A DNA stretch of 61,009 nucleotides from Gammaproteobacteria bacterium (GCA_028817255.1 JAPPQA010000027.1:1-61009), one strand, 5' to 3'; counted from the stretch's first letter, positions 1 to 8,792 are shown. Made by a program: numbers and translations. The notes: generated from the sequence alone by a model not told the origin.

Positions 1-425
1 TGCGTATCGGTTGCTGACCTCCGTTTCTGCGTTTCGAAGTGAGGCAGGTCCCCGAGGCAGTGCGTCGCTCCCTGGTCGCAGCTCTGCAATGAATCGGGCA
101 GGGTGCCGGCTCCCGGAAGAAGGCTCGGGCAGCATGCTAGGAAAATATTTAGAAAAAACATGCACTTATATGGAATCTCGCAGACTATCTTACACCTCAA
201 CGTTCGTGGCGTACTTGTTAAGTATCCGGACATCGGCATGTTACGTAAAGATGTTGCGCCGCATCGCGTATCGCAAGGATTATGGGATGGAGCTCGCGGG
301 ACGCAATGTTGCTCGGGTTCCGGTACGGTTCCCTTGAACGCGGAAGTCAATTGATTAACAATATAGCGCTTGTCAGTCCTTCATGGGGAGGGCTCGCTCG
401 GAGAACGAACACGAGGACCAGAGTT
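1..425. other. Leader region without a recognisable gene
   Basis: I see no convincing coding sequence in this stretch. Open frames here are short, overlap in several phases and have no family resemblance. The segment around 140-200 is AT-rich compared with the rest of the window. A tentative promoter for the copper protein gene lies at 334-362. The end of an upstream gene would be expected to the left of position 1, so nothing can be said about what precedes it. Confidence 0.5.
334..362 (+). promoter_or_regulatory. Tentative sigma70-like promoter for the cupredoxin operon
   Basis: A TTGAAC hexamer (334-339) is followed after 17 nt by AACAAT (357-362). Each matches the sigma70 consensus at 4 of 6 positions. 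It lies about 60 nt upstream of the chosen ATG at 426 and overlaps a small inverted repeat, ATTG-ATTAA-CAAT. The match is modest, so this is a suggestion only. Confidence 0.3.
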
Positions 426-842
426 ATGAAGTCGAATCAGTTCACAGCCGCCTTTTTGCTTGCTTGTTTCTTTTCTTCCGCGGCGTACGCCGAGGAACAT
501 GTTGTGAACGCACAGGCCACCAAATTCCATCCTGTCGTCGTATTTGCCAAGCCAGGGGATTCTATCGTCTGGAAAAATATGAGTGGACACGACGCGCAGT
601 CCATGGAGTCGCTTATACCTGAAGGGGCTGAGCATTGGCACGTGCCCATGGGCAGCGACGGGTCGGTTGTCCTGGACGTGGAAGGGGTATATGTTTACAA
701 GTGCACCCCCCACTTTGCCTTGGGAATGGTGGGCGGCATCGTAGTGGGCGAACCGAGTAACATGGAACAGGTGGAGGCGCATGCCAAGGGGATGGCCAAA
801 CGGGCGGTGATTAAGATGAAGAAGGCCATTGCCGCAAGATAA
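426..842 (+). CDS. Pseudoazurin-like type 1 copper protein (periplasmic)
   Basis: This is a small blue copper electron carrier of 138 residues. Residues 1-22 form a signal peptide ending AYA before EE, so it acts in the periplasm. The copper ligands are visible as His55, Cys93, His96 and Met101. The His-to-Cys spacing of 38 and the C-x2-H-x4-M loop (CTPHFALGM) match pseudoazurin. The ATG at 426 is preferred because GAGGA (413-417) sits 8 nt upstream and the signal peptide starts there; an in-frame upstream start at 282 would give an implausible leader. The gene overlaps the start of the XoxJ-like gene, so the two are probably co-transcribed. The context suggests it accepts electrons from a periplasmic dehydrogenase, possibly a PQQ alcohol dehydrogenase encoded elsewhere; that is inference. 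Amicyanin is the alternative family. Confidence 0.9.
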   Translation: MKSNQFTAAFLLACFFSSAAYAEEHVVNAQATKFHPVVVFAKPGDSIVWKNMSGHDAQSMESLIPEGAEHWHVPMGSDGSVVLDVEGVYVYKCTPHFALGMVGGIVVGEPSNMEQVEAHAKGMAKRAVIKMKKAIAAR

Positions 843-1725
843 GCAGAAGTTCCGCAGGGGGCGGGCAGGCGCCAGCTGCCTGGTTGCGGCTTTGCTCGCG
901 CTGGCCCCGGCGCTCTTCCGCGTACCGCCCGTATGGGCCGATGTGGGCGGGCAACCGGAAGAGTTGAAGGTATGCGCCGACCCTTACAATCTGCCCTTTT
1001 CTAACAAGGAAGGGAACGGTTTCGAGAACCGGCTGGCGGAGCTATTTGCCGAGGAATTGGGGGTGTCTCTGCGTTACGAGTGGTTCCCGCAACGCAGAGG
1101 GTTCGTGCGCAATACGCTTAAATCCGAACTCTCCGATGGCGTGTACAAGTGCGACTTGATCATGGGGGTTCCGTCCGGTTTCGAGTTGGCGGCCACTACG
1201 ATCCCTTATTACCGTTCGACCTACGTGCTGATCTATGCCAGGGGGCGAGGCATGGACAAGGTGCAAACTCCCGGGGAACTGTCGGATTTGCCTCAGGAAG
1301 TGCGGCAGAATCTGCGGTTTGGAGTATTCGACCAGGGGCCAGGCCAATTGTGGGTATTCCGCGAGGGCTTCATGGCACAGGCAGTTCCTTACGTTGCACA
1401 GGCAGGCGATGCCCGTGTGACGCCAAACCAAGTGATTGACGATCTGATCAAGGGAAAAATAGACGTAACCATCATCTGGGGGCCGTTTGGCGGATACTAT
1501 GCCAAGCGTCACCGCGATGGGGAAAAATTGGTCGTATTGCCTTTGGCGGAAGAGCGAGATTCTTCACTGCCCAATCTGAGGTTTCAGTACGATATTTCCA
1601 TGGCCGTGCGTCATGGCGAAAAGGAATGGCGCGAGCGGGTCAATGGCTTTATCCGGGAAAACCGCTCCCGAATTGGCGAGGTCCTGGACGAGTTCGGGAT
1701 CCCGCGGGCAGAACTGAAGGAATGA
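829..1725 (+). CDS. xoxJ: XoxJ/MoxJ-like periplasmic binding protein (quinoprotein-associated)
   Basis: The protein has 298 residues and a signal peptide (about residues 1-37, ending VWA). Its solute-binding fold resembles amino-acid ABC transporter receptors. The family-specific block YEWFPQRRGFVRNTL (83-97), then CDLIMGVPSG (108-117) and PYYRS (126-130), identify the subgroup linked to PQQ methanol dehydrogenases (MoxJ/XoxJ). Members of that group are thought to help assemble or activate the dehydrogenase rather than import a solute. The start is TTG at 829, which overlaps the end of the copper protein gene; GAAGAAGG lies just 3 nt before it. No ATG or GTG lies in frame before the signal peptide. 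No ABC permease or ATPase gene is adjacent, which fits a non-transport role. Confidence 0.88.
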   Translation: MPQDKQKFRRGRAGASCLVAALLALAPALFRVPPVWADVGGQPEELKVCADPYNLPFSNKEGNGFENRLAELFAEELGVSLRYEWFPQRRGFVRNTLKSELSDGVYKCDLIMGVPSGFELAATTIPYYRSTYVLIYARGRGMDKVQTPGELSDLPQEVRQNLRFGVFDQGPGQLWVFREGFMAQAVPYVAQAGDARVTPNQVIDDLIKGKIDVTIIWGPFGGYYAKRHRDGEKLVVLPLAEERDSSLPNLRFQYDISMAVRHGEKEWRERVNGFIRENRSRIGEVLDEFGIPRAELKE

Positions 1726-2504
1726 GCCGAATCTCCTCCCCTCCGTCAGGAGTAGGGAAGCGATGGACAGAGGCGGTGGCGGCCGTATTGTCGCTCGGAA
1801 TGGCAACGACCGGCGTCGCTGGCGTTTCAGGACAGGAATCGCAGACGCAGATCGGGCGGATGGGAGACCCTGTCGGCGTCGCGCGGGAAGATCACCGCTT
1901 TTCTGAGGCTGAGACCTTGCTGTGGTTATCCGACCACATGGAAAATGTCCGCCAGCCGGTGCGACTGAATTACCGCTTCCGCAAGAGTGGCAGCTATGAA
2001 GAGGGCTTCGAGGATTTCGTACGCCTGGACGTGTTGCAGTTGCACAAGGATGGCAGCAAGACGTTGGACATTGACTTCTTTAGCAGCGAACGCAGGCAGA
2101 ACCCGATGTACGCGAGCAACCTGCGTCGGGTGCGCGGTAATCCCGTGCTCGGTCTTTTCCTGCAAGGAGACATGTACGAGATGGAGCGCCTGACGGAGGG
2201 AAGCTGGCGCCATTTTCAGCGCAGGATGAAGTTTGCCTTCGCCGCCGCGACGGTGGAGAAGATCCGGCTGCAGTACGAAGGCGACGAAGTGGAAGCGCAA
2301 CGGATTTTTATCCGTCCCTACTCGGAAGACTCGAAACGCGACCGTTACGAGATGCTGGCCGATAAAAGTTACGAGTTCGTTTTTTCCGACCGGGTGCCAG
2401 GCAAGCTGTACCAGGTTAACAGTGTCATTGCAGCCTCTGAACCGGGAGCAGAGCCTCTGATTGCCGAGACTCTCGTTTTTTCTGGCGTCGAGGAAATCCC
2501 GTAA
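1722..2504 (+). CDS. Unrecognised exported protein in the XoxJ operon
   Basis: This is a 260-residue protein that I cannot assign to a family. The N-terminus has a basic segment (GKRW) followed by a hydrophobic stretch at about residues 16-36, consistent with a signal peptide. The rest is charged and soluble, with many aromatic and arginine residues, for example DFFSSERRQNPMYASNLRR and YEMERLTEGSWRHFQ. The spaced hydrophobic pattern hints at a beta-rich periplasmic protein. The ATG at 1722 overlaps the TGA of the XoxJ-like gene (ATGA), so translation is probably coupled. That coupling suggests a shared role with the copper protein and XoxJ, perhaps in maturation or electron transfer of a periplasmic alcohol dehydrogenase. 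This role is inferred from context only. Confidence 0.7.
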   Translation: MSRISSPPSGVGKRWTEAVAAVLSLGMATTGVAGVSGQESQTQIGRMGDPVGVAREDHRFSEAETLLWLSDHMENVRQPVRLNYRFRKSGSYEEGFEDFVRLDVLQLHKDGSKTLDIDFFSSERRQNPMYASNLRRVRGNPVLGLFLQGDMYEMERLTEGSWRHFQRRMKFAFAAATVEKIRLQYEGDEVEAQRIFIRPYSEDSKRDRYEMLADKSYEFVFSDRVPGKLYQVNSVIAASEPGAEPLIAETLVFSGVEEIP

Positions 2505-2546
2505 GTCCCGTCGAGAAAGCCCTGCCAGACGCCGCTATGCCAGCCG

Positions 2547-5372
2547 TCACTGCGAAGTTGCCATAGTCGCGCGCCGCCGCCGTCGGGCCGAGGGCTGTTT
2601 TGCAGACGCAGAGGCCGGTGCAAGGTGCACGGCGCAATATTTGAACTCCGGGATCTTGCCGCTGGGATCCAATGCCGGGTTGGTCAGCATGTTGGCGGCT
2701 GCCTCGCGAAAGCAGAAGGCCATGAATACATTGCCCTGTTGCATGCCGGCATCAGCGCGGGCGATGGCTTCTATCTTTCCCCGTCGGGATTCAATGCAAA
2801 TGCGGTCGCCTGGGGCGGCGCCTATTTGCCGTAGGTCTTCGGGGTGTAAGTTGGCCACCGGTTCCGGTTCGATGGCGTTCAGCGTCCGGGAACGGCGGGT
2901 CATGCTCCCCGTATGCCAGTGTTCCAGGTAACGCCCGGTGGTGAATACCCAAGGATAATCCTCATCTGGCATTTCGTCGGCTTCCCGCTGTATGGCAGAC
3001 ACGAATTTGCCCTTGCCATTCGGTGTGGGGAAAGACTGCGAGAACAGAGTGGACTGACCGTTCTCTCCTTCCTTGCACAGAGGGTAAGTCAGGGAATCTT
3101 CTCGTTCCAGCCGTTCCCAGGTCATGCCGGCGATACTGGGAGTTACACGGCAGATCTCTTCGAATACCTGTTGCGGGCCGGTGTATTCCCAGTCCAGTCC
3201 CAAGCGCTGTGCGATTTGTTGGATGATCCACAGATCTTCACATGCCTCTCCAGGGGTCGCGATCGCCTTGCGCCCGAGCTGTACCCGGCGGTCGGTATTG
3301 GTGAAGGTGCCGGTTTTTTCCGGGAATGCGGAGGCAGGCAGGATCACGTCGGCAAATCCGGCCGTCTCTGTAAAAAAGATATCCTGTACGACCAAGTGCC
3401 GCAGCTTGCGTAACGCCTCGCGGGCGTGCTGCAGGTTCGGATCCGACATGGCCGGATTTTCTCCCATAATGTACATCCCGCGGATCTGCCCCGCGTGGGC
3501 GGCGTCCATAATCTCGACTACCGTCAGGCCGGGCTCTGAGGGTAGAGCGGCGCCCCAGTGCCGTTCGAACTTACGGCGGGTCTCTGCGTCGCCGACTAAT
3601 TGGTAGTCCGGATACATCATGGGGATTAGGCCGACATCCGACGCTCCCTGAACGTTGTTCTGGCCGCGCAACGGGTGCAAGCCGGTCCCCGCGCGGCCAA
3701 TCTGGCCGGTGAGCAGGGCAAGAGAGATCAGGCAGCGGGCGTTGTCGGTGCCGTGGATGTGTTGGGATATTCCCATGCCCCAGAAGATCATTGCCGCCGG
3801 AGCGCTGGCGTAGCAACGGGCCACCTCGTATAGCTTTTTTTCCGGGACGCCGCAGACCCGCGAGACCCGTTGGGGCGTATAGGCCTTGAGGTTGTGGGCG
3901 AATTCTTCGAAACCTGTCGTCTTTTCCCGGATGAACCGCTCGTTATGCAGTCCTTCAGCCAGCACAATGTGCATGATGCCGTTCAAGAGAGTCACGTCAG
4001 TGTCGGGGCGAAATTGCAGAAAATGGCGCGCATACCGGGCGAGGTCGGAGCGATAGGGATCGATTAAGATCAGGGTCTTGCCTGCCCTGGCGGCGTTTTT
4101 CATGAAAGTGGCGGCCACGGGGTGGTTGACCGTGGGGCGTGCCCCGATCACCAGAAGGACATCTGTTTCGGCAACGTCCGCCACGGGGTTGGAGACGGCC
4201 CCGGAACCGATGCATTCAAGCAACGCGGCCACTGAGGAAGCATGGCACAAGCGAGTGCAGTGATCGACGTTGTTGGTGCCGAGCCCCATGCGCACCAGCT
4301 TTTGGAACAGATATGCCTCTTCGTTGCTCCCCTTTGCCGAGCCGAAGCCTGCGAGCGCCTGGCCGCCGTGCTGGTCGCGGATTTCCACCAGACCGCCTGC
4401 GGCCCGGTCCAGGGCTTCTTCCCATGTGGCCTCCCGGAAGTGCTCCAATACGCGGGCAGGTGGGACAAGATCGGCAGTCTTGGCAACCCCTTGGCGCCGG
4501 ATCAGGGGGCGTATCAGCCTTTGCTCATGGTGCACGTAGTCAAAGCCGTAGCGGCCCTTAACGCACAGTCGGCCATGATTGGAGGGGCCGTCGCGCCCGG
4601 AGACGCGCAGGATGCGGTCTTCGCGGACATGGTAGCGCAACAGGCAACCGACGCCGCAGTAAGGGCAGACGGAGTCCACCTTACGCTCCTCTTGTTGCTT
4701 GGCTTCTTTACCGGCCGGCATCAGGGCGCCGGTGGGACAGGCCTGCACGCACTCGCCGCAACTGACGCAAGTGCTTTTTCCCATGGCATCGCGCATATCG
4801 AACACGATCTCGGAGCGTTCGCCGCGAAAGGCATAGCCGATTACGTCGTTTGCCTGTTCCTCGCGGCAGGCACGCACGCACCGGTTGCATTGGATACAGA
4901 CATCCAGATTCACCTCGATAGCCGGGTTGCTGACGTCGGCGGCAGGGGACTGCTGGCGCCCCGGGAAACGGGGGTGGCTCACTCCCAATCGTTCCGCCCA
5001 GTAATCAAGCTCAGAGTCCCGGGTGTAGGGAGAACGCCCTTGTTCCGGCATGTCGGAGAGCAGAAGCTCCAGCACCAGCCTCCGGGAGTGGAGGCTGCGC
5101 TCGCTGTCGCCGCGCACTTTCATGCCTTCCGTCGGGCGCCGCCAACAGGAGGGGGCCAGCACCCGCTCTCCTTCGATCTCTACTACGCAGGCCCGGCAAT
5201 TGCCGTCTGGTCGGTAGCCCTCTTGGTAGCACAGTTTCGGGATATGGAAGCCGGCGCGACGGGCGGCCTGCAGGATCGTGTCGTTGGGTGCCGCGCGCAC
5301 CGGCTTGCCGTCGTACATGAACGAGACGGTCCCTTGCTGTCGCAGGCCTTCGGTATCAGCGGGTTTTGCCAT
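2547..5372 (-). CDS. fdhA: NAD-dependent formate dehydrogenase, alpha (catalytic) subunit
   Basis: This 941-residue subunit oxidises formate to CO2 at a Mo- or W-bis(pyranopterin) centre in the cytoplasm. An N-terminal [2Fe-2S] ferredoxin domain carries Cys48, Cys59, Cys62 and Cys76. Two [4Fe-4S] motifs follow (CIQCNRCVRAC near 159-169 and CVSCGECVQAC near 202-212). A fourth-cluster motif, CPYCGVGC (236-243), opens the molybdopterin oxidoreductase domain. The active-site loop reads RLCHASSVAAL, so the metal ligand is Cys376 rather than selenocysteine. The ATG at 5372 follows AGGAG by 8 nt and overlaps the fdhB stop. It resembles the two-subunit Fdh1 type of Methylobacterium; whether it uses W or Mo cannot be read from sequence. 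It is the last gene of the fhc-fdh operon. Confidence 0.95.
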   Translation of the reverse strand: MAKPADTEGLRQQGTVSFMYDGKPVRAAPNDTILQAARRAGFHIPKLCYQEGYRPDGNCRACVVEIEGERVLAPSCWRRPTEGMKVRGDSERSLHSRRLVLELLLSDMPEQGRSPYTRDSELDYWAERLGVSHPRFPGRQQSPAADVSNPAIEVNLDVCIQCNRCVRACREEQANDVIGYAFRGERSEIVFDMRDAMGKSTCVSCGECVQACPTGALMPAGKEAKQQEERKVDSVCPYCGVGCLLRYHVREDRILRVSGRDGPSNHGRLCVKGRYGFDYVHHEQRLIRPLIRRQGVAKTADLVPPARVLEHFREATWEEALDRAAGGLVEIRDQHGGQALAGFGSAKGSNEEAYLFQKLVRMGLGTNNVDHCTRLCHASSVAALLECIGSGAVSNPVADVAETDVLLVIGARPTVNHPVAATFMKNAARAGKTLILIDPYRSDLARYARHFLQFRPDTDVTLLNGIMHIVLAEGLHNERFIREKTTGFEEFAHNLKAYTPQRVSRVCGVPEKKLYEVARCYASAPAAMIFWGMGISQHIHGTDNARCLISLALLTGQIGRAGTGLHPLRGQNNVQGASDVGLIPMMYPDYQLVGDAETRRKFERHWGAALPSEPGLTVVEIMDAAHAGQIRGMYIMGENPAMSDPNLQHAREALRKLRHLVVQDIFFTETAGFADVILPASAFPEKTGTFTNTDRRVQLGRKAIATPGEACEDLWIIQQIAQRLGLDWEYTGPQQVFEEICRVTPSIAGMTWERLEREDSLTYPLCKEGENGQSTLFSQSFPTPNGKGKFVSAIQREADEMPDEDYPWVFTTGRYLEHWHTGSMTRRSRTLNAIEPEPVANLHPEDLRQIGAAPGDRICIESRRGKIEAIARADAGMQQGNVFMAFCFREAAANMLTNPALDPSGKIPEFKYCAVHLAPASASAKQPSARRRRRATMATSQ

Positions 5373-7077
5373 TAGATAACTCCTGAGGGAAATATCGCAT
5401 TACGGACAGCATAGGGTTGGGCGCCGCCTGGCCTAAACCGCAGATCGAGGCATCGCTCATTACCTGCGCCAGTTCTTTTAACAGGGGCTGGTTCCATAGT
5501 GGCGCTGACATCAGCCGCGCTGCCTTGGCCGCTCCCGCGCGGCATGGCGTGCATTGGCCGCAGGACTCGTGCTCGAAGAAGCGCATAGAGTTCAATGCCG
5601 CGTCGCGGGCCCGGTCTTGCTGGGACAGGACGATAATTGCCGCGGAACCAATAAAACAGCCGTATTCCTGCAAGGTGTCGAAGTCCAGCGGCAGATCGCC
5701 TAGCGAGGCGGGCAGGATGCCCCCCGAGGCGCCGCCGGGAAAATAGCCGTAGAACTCGTGGCCGGGCAACATGCCGCCACAGTGCTCCGCGATCAGTTCC
5801 CGTACCGTGATCCCGGCTGGGGCGAGGTGCACGCCGGGTTGCCGTACGCGGCCACTGACCGAGAACGAGCGCAGTCCGCTACACCCCCGCCGCCCCTGGG
5901 CGGCAAACCAGGCGGCCCCACGCTCCAGGATCTCCCGCACCCAGTGCAGGCTTTCCAGGTTGTGTTCCAGTGTCGGCCGGTCAAACAATCCGCGTTCGGC
6001 CACGAAGGGTGGGCGCAACCGCGGCACCCCGCGTTTGCCCTCGATGGATTCGATCATCGCCGACTCCTCGCCACAGATGTAGGCGCCGGCGCCGCGGCGC
6101 AGGTGCAGGGTGGGCAGGGGACAAGGCGGGGCCCGTTCCAGCTCCCTCAACTCCCTTTCCAGCAGCGCCCTGCAACCGGCGTACTCGTCCCGCAGGTAGA
6201 TGTAAATATCTCTGGCTTCCACCGCCCAGGCGGCGATCAGGGCCCCTTCCAGAAACCGATGCGGATCGCGCTCCAGATAATACCGGTCTTTGAAGGTGCC
6301 GGGTTCGCCTTCATCAATGTTGACGGCAAGGTACTTCGGACGGGGCTGCGCGCGCAGGATGGACCATTTGCGCCCGACGGGGAAGCCGGCGCCACCCAGG
6401 CCGCGCAGGCCAGACTCGCTCAGTTGGCCAATGACCTGTTCCGGTTCTCGGTCGCCATCTCGGCAAGCGCGCAACAGGCGGTAGCCGCCTCCCCGGCAAT
6501 AGGCCGTGTAACCGATGCACTCGGGCCCCGTCTGTTCCAGCAGGTCACGGGTCTGCCCGGCGCGTACGGCGGCATGCACCCGTTCCGTGTCCGCCCGCTC
6601 AATGGGGTTTTGCCCGACTACAGCCACCGGGGCGCCGTGGCAACGCCCCACGCAAGGTACCGGCTGTATCCGCACCTGGCTTTCGTCCACGGTGTTACGC
6701 AGGCCGTCAATCAGTTTTTGCGCGCCGAGCATCTCGCAGGTAATCGAATCGCAGACCCGGACCGTCAGCGGCGGGATAGCCGCATCGCCCTCCCGGACCA
6801 CATCGAAGTGGTGGTAGAAGGTGGCGACCTCGTAAATTTCCGCCATGGGAAGGGACATTTCGTGGGCAAGGGCAACGAGCCAAGAGACGGGGAGACACCC
6901 TTTGGCATCCTGGACCTTGTGCAGATATTCGATAAGCAGGTCCCGGCGCCTGGGCGCCGCGCCGAGCAACTGTCGAAGTTCGGCGAGTACCGCCGGTTCG
7001 GCAGTTCGTCCTCGGATTTGGTGCTTGCGGCGTTGGCGGGAGAGATGCCCGATCCTAGCTACGGCCTGGTCCTCCAA
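5356..7077 (-). CDS. fdhB: Formate dehydrogenase beta subunit (NuoE-NuoF fusion)
   Basis: This 573-residue diaphorase subunit passes electrons from FdhA to NAD+. The N-terminal NuoE-like domain has the thioredoxin-fold [2Fe-2S] ligands CDSITC and CVGRC (about residues 109-152). The NuoF-like domain has the NADH/FMN-binding segment GLRGLGGAGFP and the FMN segment VNIDEGEPGTFKDR. The C-terminal [4Fe-4S] motif is ESCGQCTPCR with a later SICGLG. The only usable in-frame start is TTG at 7077, because a TGA lies just upstream; it begins about 10 nt after the fhcC stop. An SD-like GGAGG overlaps the start codon itself, which makes the initiation site uncertain. The NuoE-NuoF fusion is known in Fdh1-type enzymes. 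Confidence 0.93.
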   Translation of the reverse strand: MEDQAVARIGHLSRQRRKHQIRGRTAEPAVLAELRQLLGAAPRRRDLLIEYLHKVQDAKGCLPVSWLVALAHEMSLPMAEIYEVATFYHHFDVVREGDAAIPPLTVRVCDSITCEMLGAQKLIDGLRNTVDESQVRIQPVPCVGRCHGAPVAVVGQNPIERADTERVHAAVRAGQTRDLLEQTGPECIGYTAYCRGGGYRLLRACRDGDREPEQVIGQLSESGLRGLGGAGFPVGRKWSILRAQPRPKYLAVNIDEGEPGTFKDRYYLERDPHRFLEGALIAAWAVEARDIYIYLRDEYAGCRALLERELRELERAPPCPLPTLHLRRGAGAYICGEESAMIESIEGKRGVPRLRPPFVAERGLFDRPTLEHNLESLHWVREILERGAAWFAAQGRRGCSGLRSFSVSGRVRQPGVHLAPAGITVRELIAEHCGGMLPGHEFYGYFPGGASGGILPASLGDLPLDFDTLQEYGCFIGSAAIIVLSQQDRARDAALNSMRFFEHESCGQCTPCRAGAAKAARLMSAPLWNQPLLKELAQVMSDASICGLGQAAPNPMLSVMRYFPQELSNGKTR

Positions 7078-7086
7078 AGAATATAT

Positions 7087-7908
7087 TCATGCCCGTTGTA
7101 GCGTCAGGACCTCTCCCTTGCCGCTGACTGACAGGTCGCCTGAAAATTGTTCCGCTACGATAGACAACTTGTAGAAAAATTGCAATTCTTGGCGCGAGCG
7201 GGCCAATTGTCGGAACAGCACCCGCAGCATACCGAATTCGGAGCGCCCGCTGTAGTTGAAGATGGCCGGCAACGCCGCCGGCCGGCGCGCCAGCACGAGG
7301 CTTCCCCGCCGCATTCCCAGCGCCATCCTGGGGCCAATGCGCCCCAACACAATCACGGTGCCGGCGCGCATTCGGGTGGCGCATTCCGAGGCGGCGCTTC
7401 CCTCGACCAGGATCAGGCCGCGCCGCATTGCCTCGCCGATGCGCCGGCCGGCACTCCCGCGGACGTGAATGTAGCCGGCACGCATCCCCAGGAGGTTGCC
7501 GGGCAGGGCGCCGCCCAGGGCGTCCCCAGCGTTCCCGGCAACGCGGATCTCCCCGCCGCTCATCCCGGCCCCAGCCCAGGCGGCGACGTCGCCAAGCACC
7601 TCGATGCGCCCGCCGCGCATTTCTAGGCCCAGTGCCTCGCCGGCATCGCCGCGCACTTCGATGCGCCCGCTCCTCAAACCCATGCCGAGACGGTCAAACC
7701 AGGGGCTGCCCGGGTCGAATACCAAGCTCCGCGGGCGGGAGGCGCCCTGCGCCCGGAATAGCTCTCCCAGCGGTACCTTTTCTGTGCCATACGGTAACTC
7801 CAGGCCGCGGAGCGCGGTAAGGGACAGGCCTTCCGAGAGCCCGGACGATAAGGGAGAGAGGTCCAGGGCACGTGTCAGAGGCGCCCGCAATTGCAGCACG
7901 CCGGTCAT
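7087..7908 (-). CDS. fhcC: Formyltransferase/hydrolase complex subunit C
   Basis: This 273-residue subunit of the bacterial Fhc complex is homologous to archaeal formylmethanofuran dehydrogenase subunit C. The middle half consists of repeated G-x-G and G-x-A/I turns (for example VRGDAGEALGLEMRGG, LGDVAAWAGAGMSGG, VAGNAGDALGGALPGN). These form a right-handed beta-helix like that of the glutamate synthase alpha C-terminal domain. In bacteria the subunit is structural, supporting the FhcA/FhcD formyl-transfer and hydrolysis path that yields formate. The ATG at 7908 overlaps the fhcD stop (ATGA). It is followed closely by fdhB, tying formate production to formate oxidation in one transcript. Confidence 0.93.
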   Translation of the reverse strand: MTGVLQLRAPLTRALDLSPLSSGLSEGLSLTALRGLELPYGTEKVPLGELFRAQGASRPRSLVFDPGSPWFDRLGMGLRSGRIEVRGDAGEALGLEMRGGRIEVLGDVAAWAGAGMSGGEIRVAGNAGDALGGALPGNLLGMRAGYIHVRGSAGRRIGEAMRRGLILVEGSAASECATRMRAGTVIVLGRIGPRMALGMRRGSLVLARRPAALPAIFNYSGRSEFGMLRVLFRQLARSRQELQFFYKLSIVAEQFSGDLSVSGKGEVLTLQRA

Positions 7909-8792
7909 TGCAACAGCCGCTGCAAGGGGAAGTGGTACGGACCCAGCGAGCCGCCGTAATTGCCGGCGCCGATGCCGAGCAGGCGCCCGGTGCGGCAGGC
8001 GGCACGGATCCCTTCGCGCATTGCCTGAGCTACGGCATCCTCGCTCAGTCCGTCAATGACGACTTCCAGAACGCTGCCGACTGCAGGCGGCAGGCTGGAC
8101 TCTACCTGCCCGCGCAGGGTGGGGCAGAAGGCATGGTTGGTAGATGCCTTGAGCTGGGGATACTTCGAGCCCACCTTGGAACCGGAGCGGACGACGCCTC
8201 CGGGGAAAGGCGCGATAACCTCCGGCAGTTCGGCGATGGCAGCCGTTGCCGCTTCACAGGCCAGCAGAGCCTCGGTCGTATCCCGCGCCATCACCAGAAA
8301 GTTGCCGCCTCCTACCGCTTTGCGCATGCAGGCGTCTTCCTGGCAGAGGAACTCGCCATCCATGACTGGGATCCGCCAATAGCGGATGCCGCCGATCTGT
8401 TTGGAAGACTGGAAGCCGTCCCCGAAATAGCGCAGTTGGCGGCCGAGCGGCAGGCGTTCTCCCTCGCGCAGACCGGAGAAGCAGGCGCTGCCCGGGCTGG
8501 TGAGGACGCATTGTCCTACTCGGGTGAGCGTTTGGCGAGCCAACTCTTTCCGGCCCATCGCCAGCAAGAGCACGGCGGCGCCCGGGCGTCCATCCGGGGT
8601 TTCGCTCGCCGCGAGCTCCCGTTCGACGCCCGCCTCGCAGCCACAGCCGATGACCGAGGTGGCGAAGCCCGTAGCGGCCCGGGCCGCGTGTCGCGCCCAG
8701 CGGTGATTGCAGGCGGTCAGGATCAGCCGTGTTCCCCACATTGGGAAGGCCTCGGCAAAGGTGTCCAGGATGGGGACGCCGTGGATTTTCAT
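7905..8792 (-). CDS. fhcD: Formylmethanofuran:H4MPT formyltransferase (Fhc subunit D)
   Basis: This 295-residue protein matches the usual length of Ftr/FhcD. It moves the formyl group between 5-formyl-H4MPT and methylofuran in the cytosolic Fhc complex. The start is ATG at 8792, giving the characteristic beginning MKIHGVPILDTFAEAFPMW. A longer open frame upstream lies inside fhcA and is not used. Conserved blocks include TACNHRWARHAA, VIGCGCEAGVE, GKRE-like GREGERLPLGRQLRYFGDG-type text (here LREGERLPLGRQLRYFGDG) and KVGSKYPQLKASTN. The gene overlaps fhcA at its start and fhcC at its end by ATGA junctions, so stoichiometric, coupled translation is likely. Confidence 0.95.
   Translation of the reverse strand: MKIHGVPILDTFAEAFPMWGTRLILTACNHRWARHAARAATGFATSVIGCGCEAGVERELAASETPDGRPGAAVLLLAMGRKELARQTLTRVGQCVLTSPGSACFSGLREGERLPLGRQLRYFGDGFQSSKQIGGIRYWRIPVMDGEFLCQEDACMRKAVGGGNFLVMARDTTEALLACEAATAAIAELPEVIAPFPGGVVRSGSKVGSKYPQLKASTNHAFCPTLRGQVESSLPPAVGSVLEVVIDGLSEDAVAQAMREGIRAACRTGRLLGIGAGNYGGSLGPYHFPLQRLLQ

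Noticed and set aside
11..354. Short plus-strand frames at the left edge
   Set aside because: They overlap each other in different phases, lack an SD and resemble nothing; the region is better read as a leader.
4242..5375. Long open frame (377 codons) on the plus strand opposite fdhA
   Set aside because: It is antisense to a well-conserved ferredoxin/molybdopterin protein; long antisense frames are common in GC-rich DNA and the translation has no family features.
5758..7101. 447-codon plus-strand frame opposite fdhB
   Set aside because: It mirrors fdhB codon structure and shows no recognisable domain; fdhB has clear cofactor motifs.
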